NCBI GenBank assembly: GCA_017304135.1
Contig: JAFLBB010000002.1
Location: 55,587-119,586, forward strand
Direction: 5' to 3'
Source: Acidobacteriota bacterium
Lineage (GTDB): Bacteria; Acidobacteriota; Terriglobia; Bryobacterales; Bryobacteraceae
DNA length: 64,000 bases
Part shown: piece by piece, positions 38,898 to 47,064 of the stretch
How the letters are laid out: every line of letters begins with the position of its first letter
Position numbering within the stretch: position 1 is the stretch's first letter
Position numbers and translations under genes: made by a program
The notes under the pieces: model-generated
What the model was told of the DNA's origin: nothing
The model's input: the letters and a program-made list of their open reading frames with translations, nothing else
Database searches by the model: none

Positions 38898-38920
38898 ACG
38901 GAACGCGTCACTGCAAAAAT

Positions 38921-40279
38921 CTATTTGCTCCACACAGGGTTCTCATTGCGCCCCTGTGTTGTGAGCTGGCGCGTCTTGGTGCCGTTGGCCAGCATCGTCC
39001 AAATCTGCGTCGAGCCACTACGGTTGGACGAGAACACCAGGTGCCGACCATCGGGCGCCCAACTCGGGTTCTCATTCCGCCCCGCGCCGTGCGTCAACTG
39101 CGTGATTTCCTTCGTAGCCACGTCCATTATAAACAGGTTATAGTTGCCGGGGGCGAACCCTCTCGTCCAGCTAAAGGCAATGAATTGTCCATCCGGATGC
39201 CAGGCCGGATTCACGGCGTCGCCCTCGCCCGAGGTCAACCGCACCACGTCGGTGCCGTCCACGTTCATCTTGTAAATCTGCGGCGGGCCACCGCGCCCGG
39301 AGACGAACACCAGTTCACGCTGGTTCTTCGGATTGAACTTCGGCTCGATATCGATCGCATTGGAATACGTCACCCGCTTCAACCCACTCCCATCTACGTT
39401 ACACATGTAAAGCTGCGCCGCGCCACCCGCCGCGGTTGAGGAGAAAATGATCTGTTTTCCATCCGGTGTGAACGCGGGCGTGGCGTTGAGCGAAGCGCGC
39501 TGATTATAGAACGGCAACTGCCGCATCGTTTCGAGCGAATAGACCATGACGGACGGGTTGCCGCGCGCAAACGTGGTGAACGCCAGCCGCGTCGCATCCG
39601 GCGACACAGCCGCGAAGCTCGTCGTCGAACCCAGCCGCGTGATCTGCTTCTGGTTGGCGCCATCGTGGTCCATCGACCAGATCTCTTTGCCGCCGCCGCG
39701 CGTCGAGGTGAAGATGATCTTCGACCCGGCCAGCGTCTGCACGCCCAGCTTCGACAAAATGTCGGCGGCGAACTCATGCGCCAACTTCCGCGCGCCCTCT
39801 TCGTTCAACGTGCCGATGTAGAGCTTGTTGAACACCTGCGCGTTGGCCAGGTCCTGCTGGCCCACGTTGTAGAACCAGCCGAACAGCACCATCTGGCCGT
39901 TCTGCACGCCCGCGTAGCCAATGGGCAGGTAGGTCGCTCCTACGGGCGGATTGCTCCAATCGGTCAGCCACGGGCCCTGACTTCGGGGCGGCGTGCCCAC
40001 CGGCGGCTTCCAATCCTGCGGCCGCTGAGGCACCTGGAGCGGGTACATCGACTTCGGCGCCATGCGGAGATACCCGGAATCCTGCAGGTCCTGGAACAGC
40101 GTGGAATTAAACACGCCCATGTAAGGCTGCGCTTCGCCGGAGGCCCGGAAATCCGGCACGGCGATCACCGCCAGTTCGTAGGATTTCGTGATGCGCCCGA
40201 TCATGTCCGCCTGGCCCACTAGCGCAATCGCCGCCGCGCAGAATGATGCAATCGTGAGTAGTATCGTTTTCTTGTTCAT
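38921..40279 (-). CDS. tolB: Tol-Pal system protein TolB
   Basis: TolB is a periplasmic propeller that shuttles between Pal and the Tol energy module. The 452-residue product has a signal peptide (ILLTIASFCAAAIALVGQA), a TolB N-terminal domain (residues 35-180: VIAVPDFRASGEAQPY, FNSTLFQDLQDSGYLRM) and six WD40-like TolB blades (IWSMDHDGANQKQITRLG, AFTPDGKQIIFSS, NPAWHPDGQFIAFSW, NPSWAPDGRHLVFSS, and others). It is full length. Its start overlaps the stop of the TonB-box-containing TolA-like gene by four bases, and it lies in the order tolQ-tolR-tolA-like-tolB-pal, confirming the assignment. Confidence 0.96.
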   Translation of the reverse strand: MNKKTILLTIASFCAAAIALVGQADMIGRITKSYELAVIAVPDFRASGEAQPYMGVFNSTLFQDLQDSGYLRMAPKSMYPLQVPQRPQDWKPPVGTPPRSQGPWLTDWSNPPVGATYLPIGYAGVQNGQMVLFGWFYNVGQQDLANAQVFNKLYIGTLNEEGARKLAHEFAADILSKLGVQTLAGSKIIFTSTRGGGKEIWSMDHDGANQKQITRLGSTTSFAAVSPDATRLAFTTFARGNPSVMVYSLETMRQLPFYNQRASLNATPAFTPDGKQIIFSSTAAGGAAQLYMCNVDGSGLKRVTYSNAIDIEPKFNPKNQRELVFVSGRGGPPQIYKMNVDGTDVVRLTSGEGDAVNPAWHPDGQFIAFSWTRGFAPGNYNLFIMDVATKEITQLTHGAGRNENPSWAPDGRHLVFSSNRSGSTQIWTMLANGTKTRQLTTQGRNENPVWSK

Positions 40280-41064
40280 TGCTTCACTTGGAACTGAAAT
40301 TCAATCGTCGCAGAGTTTCGCTCAAAGCCCTGCGGCAGGGGCGGGAACGGGCTCGCCGAGAGGATCGCCCGCTGCGCGGAATAATCCAGCGTCGGGTTTC
40401 CCGAACTCTGAATCACCCTCACATCGCCCGCCCGCCCATCGCGGTAAATCGCGAATGCCACAATCACCATCGGCGCATTCCGTACGCGAGGGTCAGGCGG
40501 CCCCGGCTTCCATGACTGCGCAACGCGCTCGCGGATGATGTTGGCGTAATACCCAAACCGGTTCCCGAACGGATTGCCTGCTCCAATGCCCACGCCGGAA
40601 CCACTACTGCGGGTATCGAAACTCGGCGAAACCGCTGCCCGCCCCTGTTCTGAGTAAACCTGGTTCTGCCTGTTCGCGAGCGGATCCTGATAGCTCTTCT
40701 GCCACGCCTGCTGTTTCTTCTTTGCTGTCTCGGCCTTCTTCCGCGTCGCCAGCTCAATTGCATCGCGGTCTTCCTGAACCGTCTTGCGTTCCGGCTTCGG
40801 CGGCGTCGGCGCCATCGACTCCGTGTCGTTGGCCACCGGGTTGATCATGCCGCTGCGTGGAGGCAGCGGGATCTTCGACACCGGCGTGATCACCGTCGAC
40901 ATGCCCCCAAGAGCGTTCGGATCGCCGAAAGTATCGCGAGGCCGGCCCTCCAGCCACGTATAGGCCGCCATGCCGAGAAAGACACCCACGTGCAACGCCA
41001 GCGACCCCGCGAACGGCCGCTTCATCGGCTCCCGTTCATCCAAAATGTCGCGCCGCGCTGACAT
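40276..41064 (-). CDS. tolA: TolA/TonB-like energy transducer
   Basis: In the Tol system TolA spans the periplasm and carries energy from TolQ/R to Pal. The 262-residue protein has one N-terminal membrane anchor (FAGSLALHVGVFLGMAAYTWL), a Pro/Lys/Gln-rich middle, and a C-terminal TonB-fold domain (IIRERVAQSWKPGPPD, VIVAFAIYRDGRAGDVRVIQSSG, SAQRAILSASPFPPLP). This C-terminal fold is TonB-like, as in many Acidobacteria; the gene's position between tolR and tolB favours the TolA role. AGGAGC lies upstream of the ATG at 41064. The short length compared with enterobacterial TolA reflects the reduced middle segment. The symbol is given on context. Confidence 0.82.
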   Translation of the reverse strand: MSARRDILDEREPMKRPFAGSLALHVGVFLGMAAYTWLEGRPRDTFGDPNALGGMSTVITPVSKIPLPPRSGMINPVANDTESMAPTPPKPERKTVQEDRDAIELATRKKAETAKKKQQAWQKSYQDPLANRQNQVYSEQGRAAVSPSFDTRSSGSGVGIGAGNPFGNRFGYYANIIRERVAQSWKPGPPDPRVRNAPMVIVAFAIYRDGRAGDVRVIQSSGNPTLDYSAQRAILSASPFPPLPQGFERNSATIEFQFQVKQ

Positions 41065-41074
41065 CTTGTTGCTC

Positions 41075-41518
41075 CTATCGCCGCGCCGCCTCGTCCACCG
41101 GTTGGGTCACCATCTGCACCTGCAATTTCTTTTCGCCCAGCTCACTCACCACCTGCGCCAGCACCTCCCACACCGCTCCCTTGTCGGCCCGTACATACAC
41201 GCCCGTTTCGTTGGGGAACCGCTGCCGCACCTCGTCGCCCAGCAGGTTCAGGTTCACCTGCTTCTCGTTCAGTTGGATCTCGCCTTCCTTGGTGACGGTG
41301 ACCACCGGCAACTCCTTTGCCGAGTTTTTCACCTGCTTCACCTTCGGCACGTCCACTTCCAGGCCGAACTCCATGACGTGCGCCGTGAGCATGAAGATGA
41401 TCAGCAGCACGAGCACCACGTCGACCAGCGGAATGATGTTGATCTCGGCCAGCGCCGACGCCGCGCCGCGCCGCCCGCGCCGCCCGTTGCCCATGCTCGA
41501 GCCCAGCGAAATGCCCAT
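41075..41518 (-). CDS. tolR: ExbD/TolR-family biopolymer transport protein
   Basis: TolR works with TolQ as the proton-driven motor subunit. The 147-residue protein has one membrane helix (INIIPLVDVVLVLLIIFMLTA, residues 25-45) with the essential Asp in PLVDVVLVLL, and an ExbD-type periplasmic domain (VTVTKEGEIQLNEKQVNL, VYVRADKGAVWEVLAQVV). A Gly/Arg-rich leader (GSSMGNGRRGRRGA) precedes the helix. It lies 33 bases after tolQ and 10 bases before the TolA-like gene, in the usual Tol order. The family call is firm; TolR rather than ExbD is from context. Confidence 0.93.
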   Translation of the reverse strand: MGISLGSSMGNGRRGRRGAASALAEINIIPLVDVVLVLLIIFMLTAHVMEFGLEVDVPKVKQVKNSAKELPVVTVTKEGEIQLNEKQVNLNLLGDEVRQRFPNETGVYVRADKGAVWEVLAQVVSELGEKKLQVQMVTQPVDEAARR

Positions 41519-41551
41519 GCCTAGCTCCTGTGCCTCATCCGCGCCCCGCCA

Positions 41552-42232
41552 CTAGTCCTCAAACTGCCTCTCGGCCAGGTTGAGGAACTCCAGAGAGAAG
41601 TCGTCCATGCGCGCTCCCTGCTCTTTCAGCATATGGGAAAAATAGTTGTAGGCGACCGCTGCCGGAATGGCCGCGGCAAGCCCCAGCGCCGTCGCGAAGA
41701 GCGCCTCGGAGATGCCCGGCGCCACCGCGCGCAGACTCGCCGACCCCGCCTGACCCAGCGCCGTGAAGGCGTCGATGATGCCCCACACCGTGCCGAACAG
41801 CCCGATGAACGGCGAAATGGCGGCCGTCGTGGCGAGCCAGTTCATGTTGTTCTCCAGGTGCGCCAACTCCTCACTGATGCCGAGCTGCAACGCGCGCTCA
41901 ATGGCCAGCTTGTTCGACAGCGTGCCCTTCGATTTCACCTGCCGTTCGATCTCCTCATAGCCGAAGTCAAACACCGCCACCAGGGGAGCCGCCTTAAACT
42001 GCTCGGCCGCCAGGGCGACCGCTTCCATGCCCGCCGCCCGCCGGAACGCGCGCAGAAAACTGTGATTCCCCGAACGCGCCGAGCGAAATACCGAGAACTT
42101 CGAGAAGATAATGCCCCACGACAAAATGGAGATCAGCAGGAGCATCACCATCACCGCCATCGGGACGGGCTTGGCTTCCTTGACGAGCTCCCACGTATTC
42201 ATCTGAGCTAGAAAAATCAGAGACGCAGGCAA
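41552..42232 (-). CDS. tolQ: TolQ/ExbB-family proton channel protein
   Basis: This inner-membrane subunit forms the proton channel that powers the Tol complex. The 226-residue protein has three membrane helices: MAVMVMLLLISILSWGIIF near residue 25, and the paired WLATTAAISPFIGLFGTVWGII and APGISEALFATALGLAAAIPAAVAYN that carry the conserved Thr/Gly/Pro pattern. The TTG at 42232 was chosen because AAAGGAG lies nine bases upstream, while the ATG at 42202 has no ribosome-binding site. A CATAAT -10 is at 42278-42273. It is the first gene of the Tol operon and is divergent from recN. Confidence 0.93.
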   Translation of the reverse strand: MPASLIFLAQMNTWELVKEAKPVPMAVMVMLLLISILSWGIIFSKFSVFRSARSGNHSFLRAFRRAAGMEAVALAAEQFKAAPLVAVFDFGYEEIERQVKSKGTLSNKLAIERALQLGISEELAHLENNMNWLATTAAISPFIGLFGTVWGIIDAFTALGQAGSASLRAVAPGISEALFATALGLAAAIPAAVAYNYFSHMLKEQGARMDDFSLEFLNLAERQFED

Positions 42233-42272
42233 CAGGGCGCGCTCCTTTCAGAATGGAAAGTTGCCAATGTTC

Positions 42273-42278
42273 ATTATG
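42273..42278 (-). promoter_or_regulatory. Probable -10 element (CATAAT) of the Tol-Pal operon
   Basis: CATAAT on the minus strand lies 40 bases before the tolQ TTG, allowing a leader of about 33 bases with its own ribosome-binding site, unlike the leaderless promoters nearby. The -35 region is GC-rich and matches poorly. The remainder of the 190-base gap to recN holds recN's own -10-like TATCCT at 42409-42414, eight bases from its ATG. Confidence 0.4.
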
Positions 42279-42422
42279 CACCCGAACCGCTGCAACACCA
42301 CCTAGTGTGAAAACATTTTCTTGCATTTTCGTTTTGGCCGGCCGCCCCCCATGGCCGCGCCCTGCCCGCTCGCGCCAGGGTTGCGGCCGACCGGCGGAGC
42401 CGCCTTGGTATCCTCGAATTCG

Positions 42423-44123
42423 ATGCTCGTCGAACTGATCGTCGAGAACTATGCCGTCGTCGAGCGCGTCCGCGTCCGCTTTGGCGCGGGAGTGAACCTG
42501 CTCACCGGTGAAACCGGATCGGGAAAGTCCATCGTCGTCGACTCGCTCGGACTGCTGTTCGGCGGGCGTGCCTCCTCGGACATGATCCGCACAGGCGCCC
42601 CGCGGGCCCGCGTCTCCGGCATCTTCGAGGTCCCGCTGACGCGCCCCCTGCGCACCTTACTAGAGGAGCACTCTCTCGAATTGGAGGAGGGTGAGCTTCT
42701 AATCGAGCGCGAGATCCTGCCCAACGGCAAGTCGCGCGCCTTCGCCGGTGGGCGTCCGGTCACCGCCTCACTGCTGCGTGAACTCGCCCCGTACCTCGGC
42801 GACATCCACGGCCAGCACGATCAGCAAAAGCTCTTCGAACCCGCCGCCCAGCTCGACACTCTTGATGTGTTCGCTTCCAACAGGCCGGCGCTTGACCGCA
42901 TTTCCTCCCTCTATCATCAGTGGCGCGATGTGGCCCGCGAACTCGAGGATCTGGAGCGCTCCAATGCCGAAACCCTGCGCCTGAAGGACCTCTGGACCTT
43001 CCAGAATCGTGAGATTGAATCCACCGCACCCGTGCCCGGCGAAGACGCCCGGCTGGAGTCCGAGCGGCGCGTCCTCATGAACGTCTCGCGGCTCCACGAG
43101 CACGCGCAAGCAGCGTACGACGAGTTGTACGAGGGCGAGCCCTCGGCGCTTTCTCTCCTGGGGAAAGCCCGCCGCCACATCGACGACCTGATCCGCGTCG
43201 ACGCCACCTTGGGCCACCTGGCCGAGACCCTCGCGCCCACTGAGGCCGCGCTCGACGATGCCGCGCACACCCTTCGCGCTTACCTAGGCAAACTGGAAGA
43301 CGACCCGGCCCGCCTCGACGAGATCGAATCGCGCCTTGCCGCCCTGGAGCGGTTGAAGCGCAAATACGGCCCCACGCTTGATGACGTCATCCACTTTGGT
43401 GAAGACGTCAAGACTAAGCTCTCCAACCTCGAAAACTCCGACGAACTCCGCGCCGCCCTCCACCGCAAACGAGAGGCCCTCGGCGTCGAGTATGCCGCCG
43501 CCGCCGCGCAACTCTCCCAGGAACGCCGTGCCGCCGCCGGCAAACTGGAGCACAAGGTGCAGGCCGAGCTGGCCGAACTGGCCATGGAGCGCACGCGGTT
43601 CAGCGTTGCGTTTTCCGAGCAGGAGTGGAGCGAGTCCGGCATCGACCGCATCACGTTTCTCATCGCTCCCAATGCGGGCGAGGAACCCAAGCCGCTGGAC
43701 CGCATCGCCTCGGGCGGCGAGCTATCGCGCCTTGCCCTGGCGCTGAAAACCTGCACCGCCAATGGGACCTCCGCGCAGAGCGCGTCCCGCACACTGGTCT
43801 TTGATGAAGTCGACGCCGGCATCGGCGGGGCCACCGCGGAGTCCGTTGGCCGCCGCCTGAAGCGGCTTGCCTCGACCGACCAACTGCTGTGCGTCACCCA
43901 CCTGGCTCAAATCGCCAGTTTCGCTGACCAGCACTATGTGGTGGAGAAGCGCGAAGTGAAGGGCCGCACGCTGGCCGAGTTGGAAGAGGTGACCGGGGAA
44001 GCGCGCACCCGCGAAATCGCACGCATGTTGAGCGGGCAGCGGATGACTCCCGAAGCCCTGAAGCATGCCGAGCAACTGGTGAAACACTCCGCCGGCAAGC
44101 GGGCCCTCAGCAACACCCCTTAA
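42423..44123 (+). CDS. recN: DNA repair protein RecN
   Basis: RecN is an SMC-like ATPase that gathers broken DNA ends during recombinational repair. The 566-residue protein starts with LVELIVENYAVVERVRVRF, Walker A GETGSGKS (29-36), then DIHGQHDQQKLFEP, two long coiled-coil arms, the signature IASGGELSRLALALK near residue 430, and Walker B LVFDEVDAGIGG. VTHLAQIASFADQH is the RecN-typical D-loop/H-loop region. It is of normal length. The ATG at 42423 gives the conserved start, and longer frames lack similarity. The gene end overlaps the convergent sigma-factor gene by 17 bases. Confidence 0.96.
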   Translation: MLVELIVENYAVVERVRVRFGAGVNLLTGETGSGKSIVVDSLGLLFGGRASSDMIRTGAPRARVSGIFEVPLTRPLRTLLEEHSLELEEGELLIEREILPNGKSRAFAGGRPVTASLLRELAPYLGDIHGQHDQQKLFEPAAQLDTLDVFASNRPALDRISSLYHQWRDVARELEDLERSNAETLRLKDLWTFQNREIESTAPVPGEDARLESERRVLMNVSRLHEHAQAAYDELYEGEPSALSLLGKARRHIDDLIRVDATLGHLAETLAPTEAALDDAAHTLRAYLGKLEDDPARLDEIESRLAALERLKRKYGPTLDDVIHFGEDVKTKLSNLENSDELRAALHRKREALGVEYAAAAAQLSQERRAAAGKLEHKVQAELAELAMERTRFSVAFSEQEWSESGIDRITFLIAPNAGEEPKPLDRIASGGELSRLALALKTCTANGTSAQSASRTLVFDEVDAGIGGATAESVGRRLKRLASTDQLLCVTHLAQIASFADQHYVVEKREVKGRTLAELEEVTGEARTREIARMLSGQRMTPEALKHAEQLVKHSAGKRALSNTP

Positions 44124-44775
44124 AGAAGGCCTTCCGCAACTCCTCGCGCAGCTCGGGAGCGACCTCCGGAACACCGGACGGCGCGCCACGCCGGAACATG
44201 CGCGTCTCCAGCCGCTCCCGCAGCATGATGCGGGCCCGGTGCAGGCGCTGTTTGATCACATCTTCGCTCAGGCCCAGGACGTTGGCCGTTTCCGCCGTCG
44301 ACAGCTCCTCCACGTCGCGCAGCAACAGTACGGGCCTGTAGTTTTCCGGCAGCGAGGAAACCGCTTCGTGCAGAACCTCTCTCAGTTCGGCCCGAAGCAA
44401 CTCCTCGTCCGGACCTTGGCCCCGGTCCGGCACCACCTGATCGAGCCCTGTGTCGTCGATGGACACCTCATGATCGGGCGCAAACAGGCTTTTGCGACGC
44501 TTCATCATGCATTCGTTGCGGGCGATGGTGAACATCCACGAGCGGATGTGCTCCGGCTCCCGCAGTTGCTGGAATCGCTCGAACGCTTTGAGCAGCGTCT
44601 CCTGCGCCACCTCTTCGGCGTCCTCGCGCTGGCCGCAGACGAGATAGGTGTATTGGAACAGCTTGCTGCGAAAAATCTCAACAAACCGATCAAACGCTTC
44701 AGGCTTGCCCGCCAGCAAGTCGCGCGCAAGCTCAATTTCAATAGCGCGTTGCGCGTTTGGCGTAGCAGTGCTCAC
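44107..44775 (-). CDS. ECF-type sigma-70 factor
   Basis: The 222-residue protein has sigma region 2 (residues 28-100: AFDRFVEIFRSKLFQYTYLVCG, DAEEVAQETLLKAFERF, IRSWMFTIARNEC) and region 4 (residues 140-190: AVSSLPENYRPVLLLRDVEELS, TANVLGLSEDVIKQRLHRAR). It would direct RNA polymerase to a set of stress or envelope genes. No anti-sigma gene is adjacent. Instead its ATG overlaps the stop of the OsmC gene by four bases. The protein ends in KGCC, a vicinal cysteine pair that could be redox-sensitive. That and the OsmC link are suggestive only. Confidence 0.92.
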   Translation of the reverse strand: MSTATPNAQRAIEIELARDLLAGKPEAFDRFVEIFRSKLFQYTYLVCGQREDAEEVAQETLLKAFERFQQLREPEHIRSWMFTIARNECMMKRRKSLFAPDHEVSIDDTGLDQVVPDRGQGPDEELLRAELREVLHEAVSSLPENYRPVLLLRDVEELSTAETANVLGLSEDVIKQRLHRARIMLRERLETRMFRRGAPSGVPEVAPELREELRKAFFKGCC

Positions 44776-45197
44776 GCCTTCAGTGTAGCGTCCTCCACCT
44801 CAGCGCCCGCCATTTGGATGACGGTCTTCACTTCCGGCGACATATGCAGCGTGTTGTGGATCAAACATGCCTTCACGGCGCGCATCAGGCCTTCTTCGTG
44901 CCTCGCCTCAAGGTTGCCTACCCTCACTTCAATCAAGAACCGTCCCAGCCTCGCCGGACCAGTCGCCTTCTCAGCCTCGACACGCACGGAGAGCCCGTCC
45001 TCAGGTAGTTTTCGCGCCTTCAGGTACTGCAACGCGTAATAGCCAGCACAGGTGCCCAACGATGCCAGCATGAATTCCGGAGGAGTCATTCCGGTATCCT
45101 GCCCTGCGTTCTCCCTTGGCTGGTCACAGGCTACTTCATGCCCGCGCGCCGACGCCACAAATGCCGCTCCCGATGTGTATCGAACGTTTACTTCCAT
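44772..45197 (-). CDS. OsmC/Ohr-family peroxide-reducing protein
   Basis: OsmC/Ohr proteins reduce organic peroxides with a pair of cysteines. The 141-residue protein has both: C50 in LASLGTCAGYY and C111 in AVKACLIHNTL, at the expected spacing, with the usual MTPPEFMLAS start of the central helix. It resembles the OsmC branch more than Ohr. GGAGAG lies just before the ATG at 45197; an in-frame TTG at 45218 is less likely. The downstream sigma-factor gene overlaps its stop by four bases, so both are made together. The 114 bases upstream hold no recognised element. Confidence 0.88.
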   Translation of the reverse strand: MEVNVRYTSGAAFVASARGHEVACDQPRENAGQDTGMTPPEFMLASLGTCAGYYALQYLKARKLPEDGLSVRVEAEKATGPARLGRFLIEVRVGNLEARHEEGLMRAVKACLIHNTLHMSPEVKTVIQMAGAEVEDATLKA

Positions 45198-45311
45198 ATG
45201 CTCTCCATCGCTCTCCAACCATGCAGATGCGGCGTTCGATGCGGCGTGACAAAATCCGGCCTGGCGAGTTTCAGCCGGCGGCGGTGATGGGCCCGGAGCT
45301 TCGCGCCGCCG

Positions 45312-47051
45312 CTATCCCAGCAGGTTCATCCGGCGCAGCAGCCCCTCAAAGCGCGGCTGCCCGCGCAGCGCATCGTAGCCGGGGTGGACCTTCATTTGCA
45401 CCAGCGGCATCTCGCGCCGCTCAACGCCCCGCTCCAGATGCGTCAGCGCCGCGTCGTGCTCACCCAGGCCAGTGTGGACCAGGGCCAGGCAACTCGCCGG
45501 CACATGCCGCGCGTTCGCCATCTCATACAGCTGTCTGAGAAAGCCTTGGGCAACCTCGCGGTTCCCGGCCATGGCGTGCACCTGACCCAGGGCGCCGAGC
45601 ACACTAGGCAAATCGCCCGCCAGCCGCCTCCCGGCTTCCAGCATCTCCAAGGCTTCGGCGTAGCGCCGCATACCCCACAGCGCCCGCCCGCACCCGGTCA
45701 GGGCCTTGGCGTAGTGCGGGGAGGCGGCCATCAGGCGCCGGTAACAGGCCTCGGCCCGTTCAAACTCGCGGCTCAGCAGCGACATGTAGGCGCAGCCCTC
45801 GGCAATGATTGGCTCCAACGGGTCAAGCCGTTCGGCCAGCTCCAACTCGACCTGCGCTTCGGCGAACCGGCCCTGCAAGGCCAACAGGTCCAACCCGTAC
45901 CACAGGTGCGCTGTCGCGTATCCGGGGTTCAGCCCGATGGCCGTCCGGTACGACCGCTCGGCCCCGCTCCAGTCCCAGTCGCAGAAGCTCTGAATGAAGC
46001 CCAACGAGGTGTGCGCCTCGGCCAGGCTGGGGTCCAGCTCCAGTGCCCGCAGCGCCGCCGGACGCCCCCGCTCCATCGCCGCCGCCGTCGATTCGAATCC
46101 GTAATCGGCGAGCAGGCTATACGCATCGGCCAGCCCGGCCCACGCCGGCGCGCACCGCCGGTCCACTTCGATGGCCCGCTCAAACAGCACGATGCTGTTG
46201 CGCATGCCACGCTCAGTCCGCTGGAACCACTCGTGGCGTCCCCGCAGATAGAAATCGTGCGCCTCGACGCTGTAGTTCGGCCGCGGCGCGGCCGGCATGG
46301 TCAACTGAATGCGCAGCACCGACGCGATGGACCGCGCAATCTCTTCCTGCAGCGCGAACAGGTCGCCCAGCGTCCGCTCGAAGGTGTCCGTCCACAGGTA
46401 GTAGCCGGACGCGGTTTCCACGATCTGCACGTGCACGCGCACTCGCTCCCCGTGCCGACGCACGCTGCCTTCCACGATCACATCGGCGCCTGCTCGCTCA
46501 TTCACCTCGGCCCCCCGCGCCGGCAGGCCGCGCAGCCGCGACGCCGTACCCCAGGCCACCACGCGCAGCCCGCTCACCCGCGTGAAAGCGTGGATCAGCT
46601 CCTGCGTGAGGCCGTCGCCAAAGTATTCCTGCTCTTCCCCCGCCCCCAGCGTTTCAAATGGCAGCACCAGCACCGCGCGCACCGCGTCTGCCCGGAGGGC
46701 TCCGCTACGCTTACCCGCTGCGGTGTTCAGCGCCTCAATCCGCGGCGCATAGCCGCCCTTGGCATAGGTGATGCGCACGGGATCTCCGGCGCCATCCGAG
46801 GCGTAGTATTCCTCAATCTTTTGCCGCAGCCGGCGTGCTTCCACACGAACAATGGGGTCAACTCTGGGATCGTAATCGGCCGGGCGATCGAACACCTCGA
46901 CGCCAACCAGCGCCTCTTTGATCTCCCCGGCCTTGCCCTCCAGCGTCTGCCTGACAGTAAACTCCAGAAAGCGCCTCATGCGCTTACTGGCCCGGAACTG
47001 CCGGCTCGAGTGGATTCTCTGTAATTGCTCTTCTACGTCGCTTGTATTCAC
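45312..47051 (-). CDS. Regulator with DNA-binding-like N-terminus and TPR repeats
   Basis: The 579-residue protein starts with a conserved N-terminal domain (RASKRMRRFLEFTVRQTLEGK, YDPRVDPIVRVEARRLRQKI) seen in large TPR regulators of Acidobacteria and Proteobacteria. Next comes a TolB-N-like/adenylate-cyclase-associated segment (VLVLPFETLGAGEEQEYFGDG, DVIVEGSVRRHGERVRVHVQ). From residue 260 on, it has eight or so TPR repeats (FYLRGRHEWFQRTERGMRNSI, YATAHLWYGLDLLALQGRF). No cyclase catalytic domain is present. It probably senses or scaffolds a signal and controls nearby genes, but the target is unknown. It lies 13 bases after the class V aminotransferase gene. Confidence 0.78.
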   Translation of the reverse strand: MNTSDVEEQLQRIHSSRQFRASKRMRRFLEFTVRQTLEGKAGEIKEALVGVEVFDRPADYDPRVDPIVRVEARRLRQKIEEYYASDGAGDPVRITYAKGGYAPRIEALNTAAGKRSGALRADAVRAVLVLPFETLGAGEEQEYFGDGLTQELIHAFTRVSGLRVVAWGTASRLRGLPARGAEVNERAGADVIVEGSVRRHGERVRVHVQIVETASGYYLWTDTFERTLGDLFALQEEIARSIASVLRIQLTMPAAPRPNYSVEAHDFYLRGRHEWFQRTERGMRNSIVLFERAIEVDRRCAPAWAGLADAYSLLADYGFESTAAAMERGRPAALRALELDPSLAEAHTSLGFIQSFCDWDWSGAERSYRTAIGLNPGYATAHLWYGLDLLALQGRFAEAQVELELAERLDPLEPIIAEGCAYMSLLSREFERAEACYRRLMAASPHYAKALTGCGRALWGMRRYAEALEMLEAGRRLAGDLPSVLGALGQVHAMAGNREVAQGFLRQLYEMANARHVPASCLALVHTGLGEHDAALTHLERGVERREMPLVQMKVHPGYDALRGQPRFEGLLRRMNLLG

Positions 47052-47064
47052 GGTGGATCAGGTT

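Noticed and set aside
45384..47024. 546-residue open frame antisense to the TPR regulator
   Set aside because: Follows the reverse of the TPR gene's codons; no signal, no motifs.
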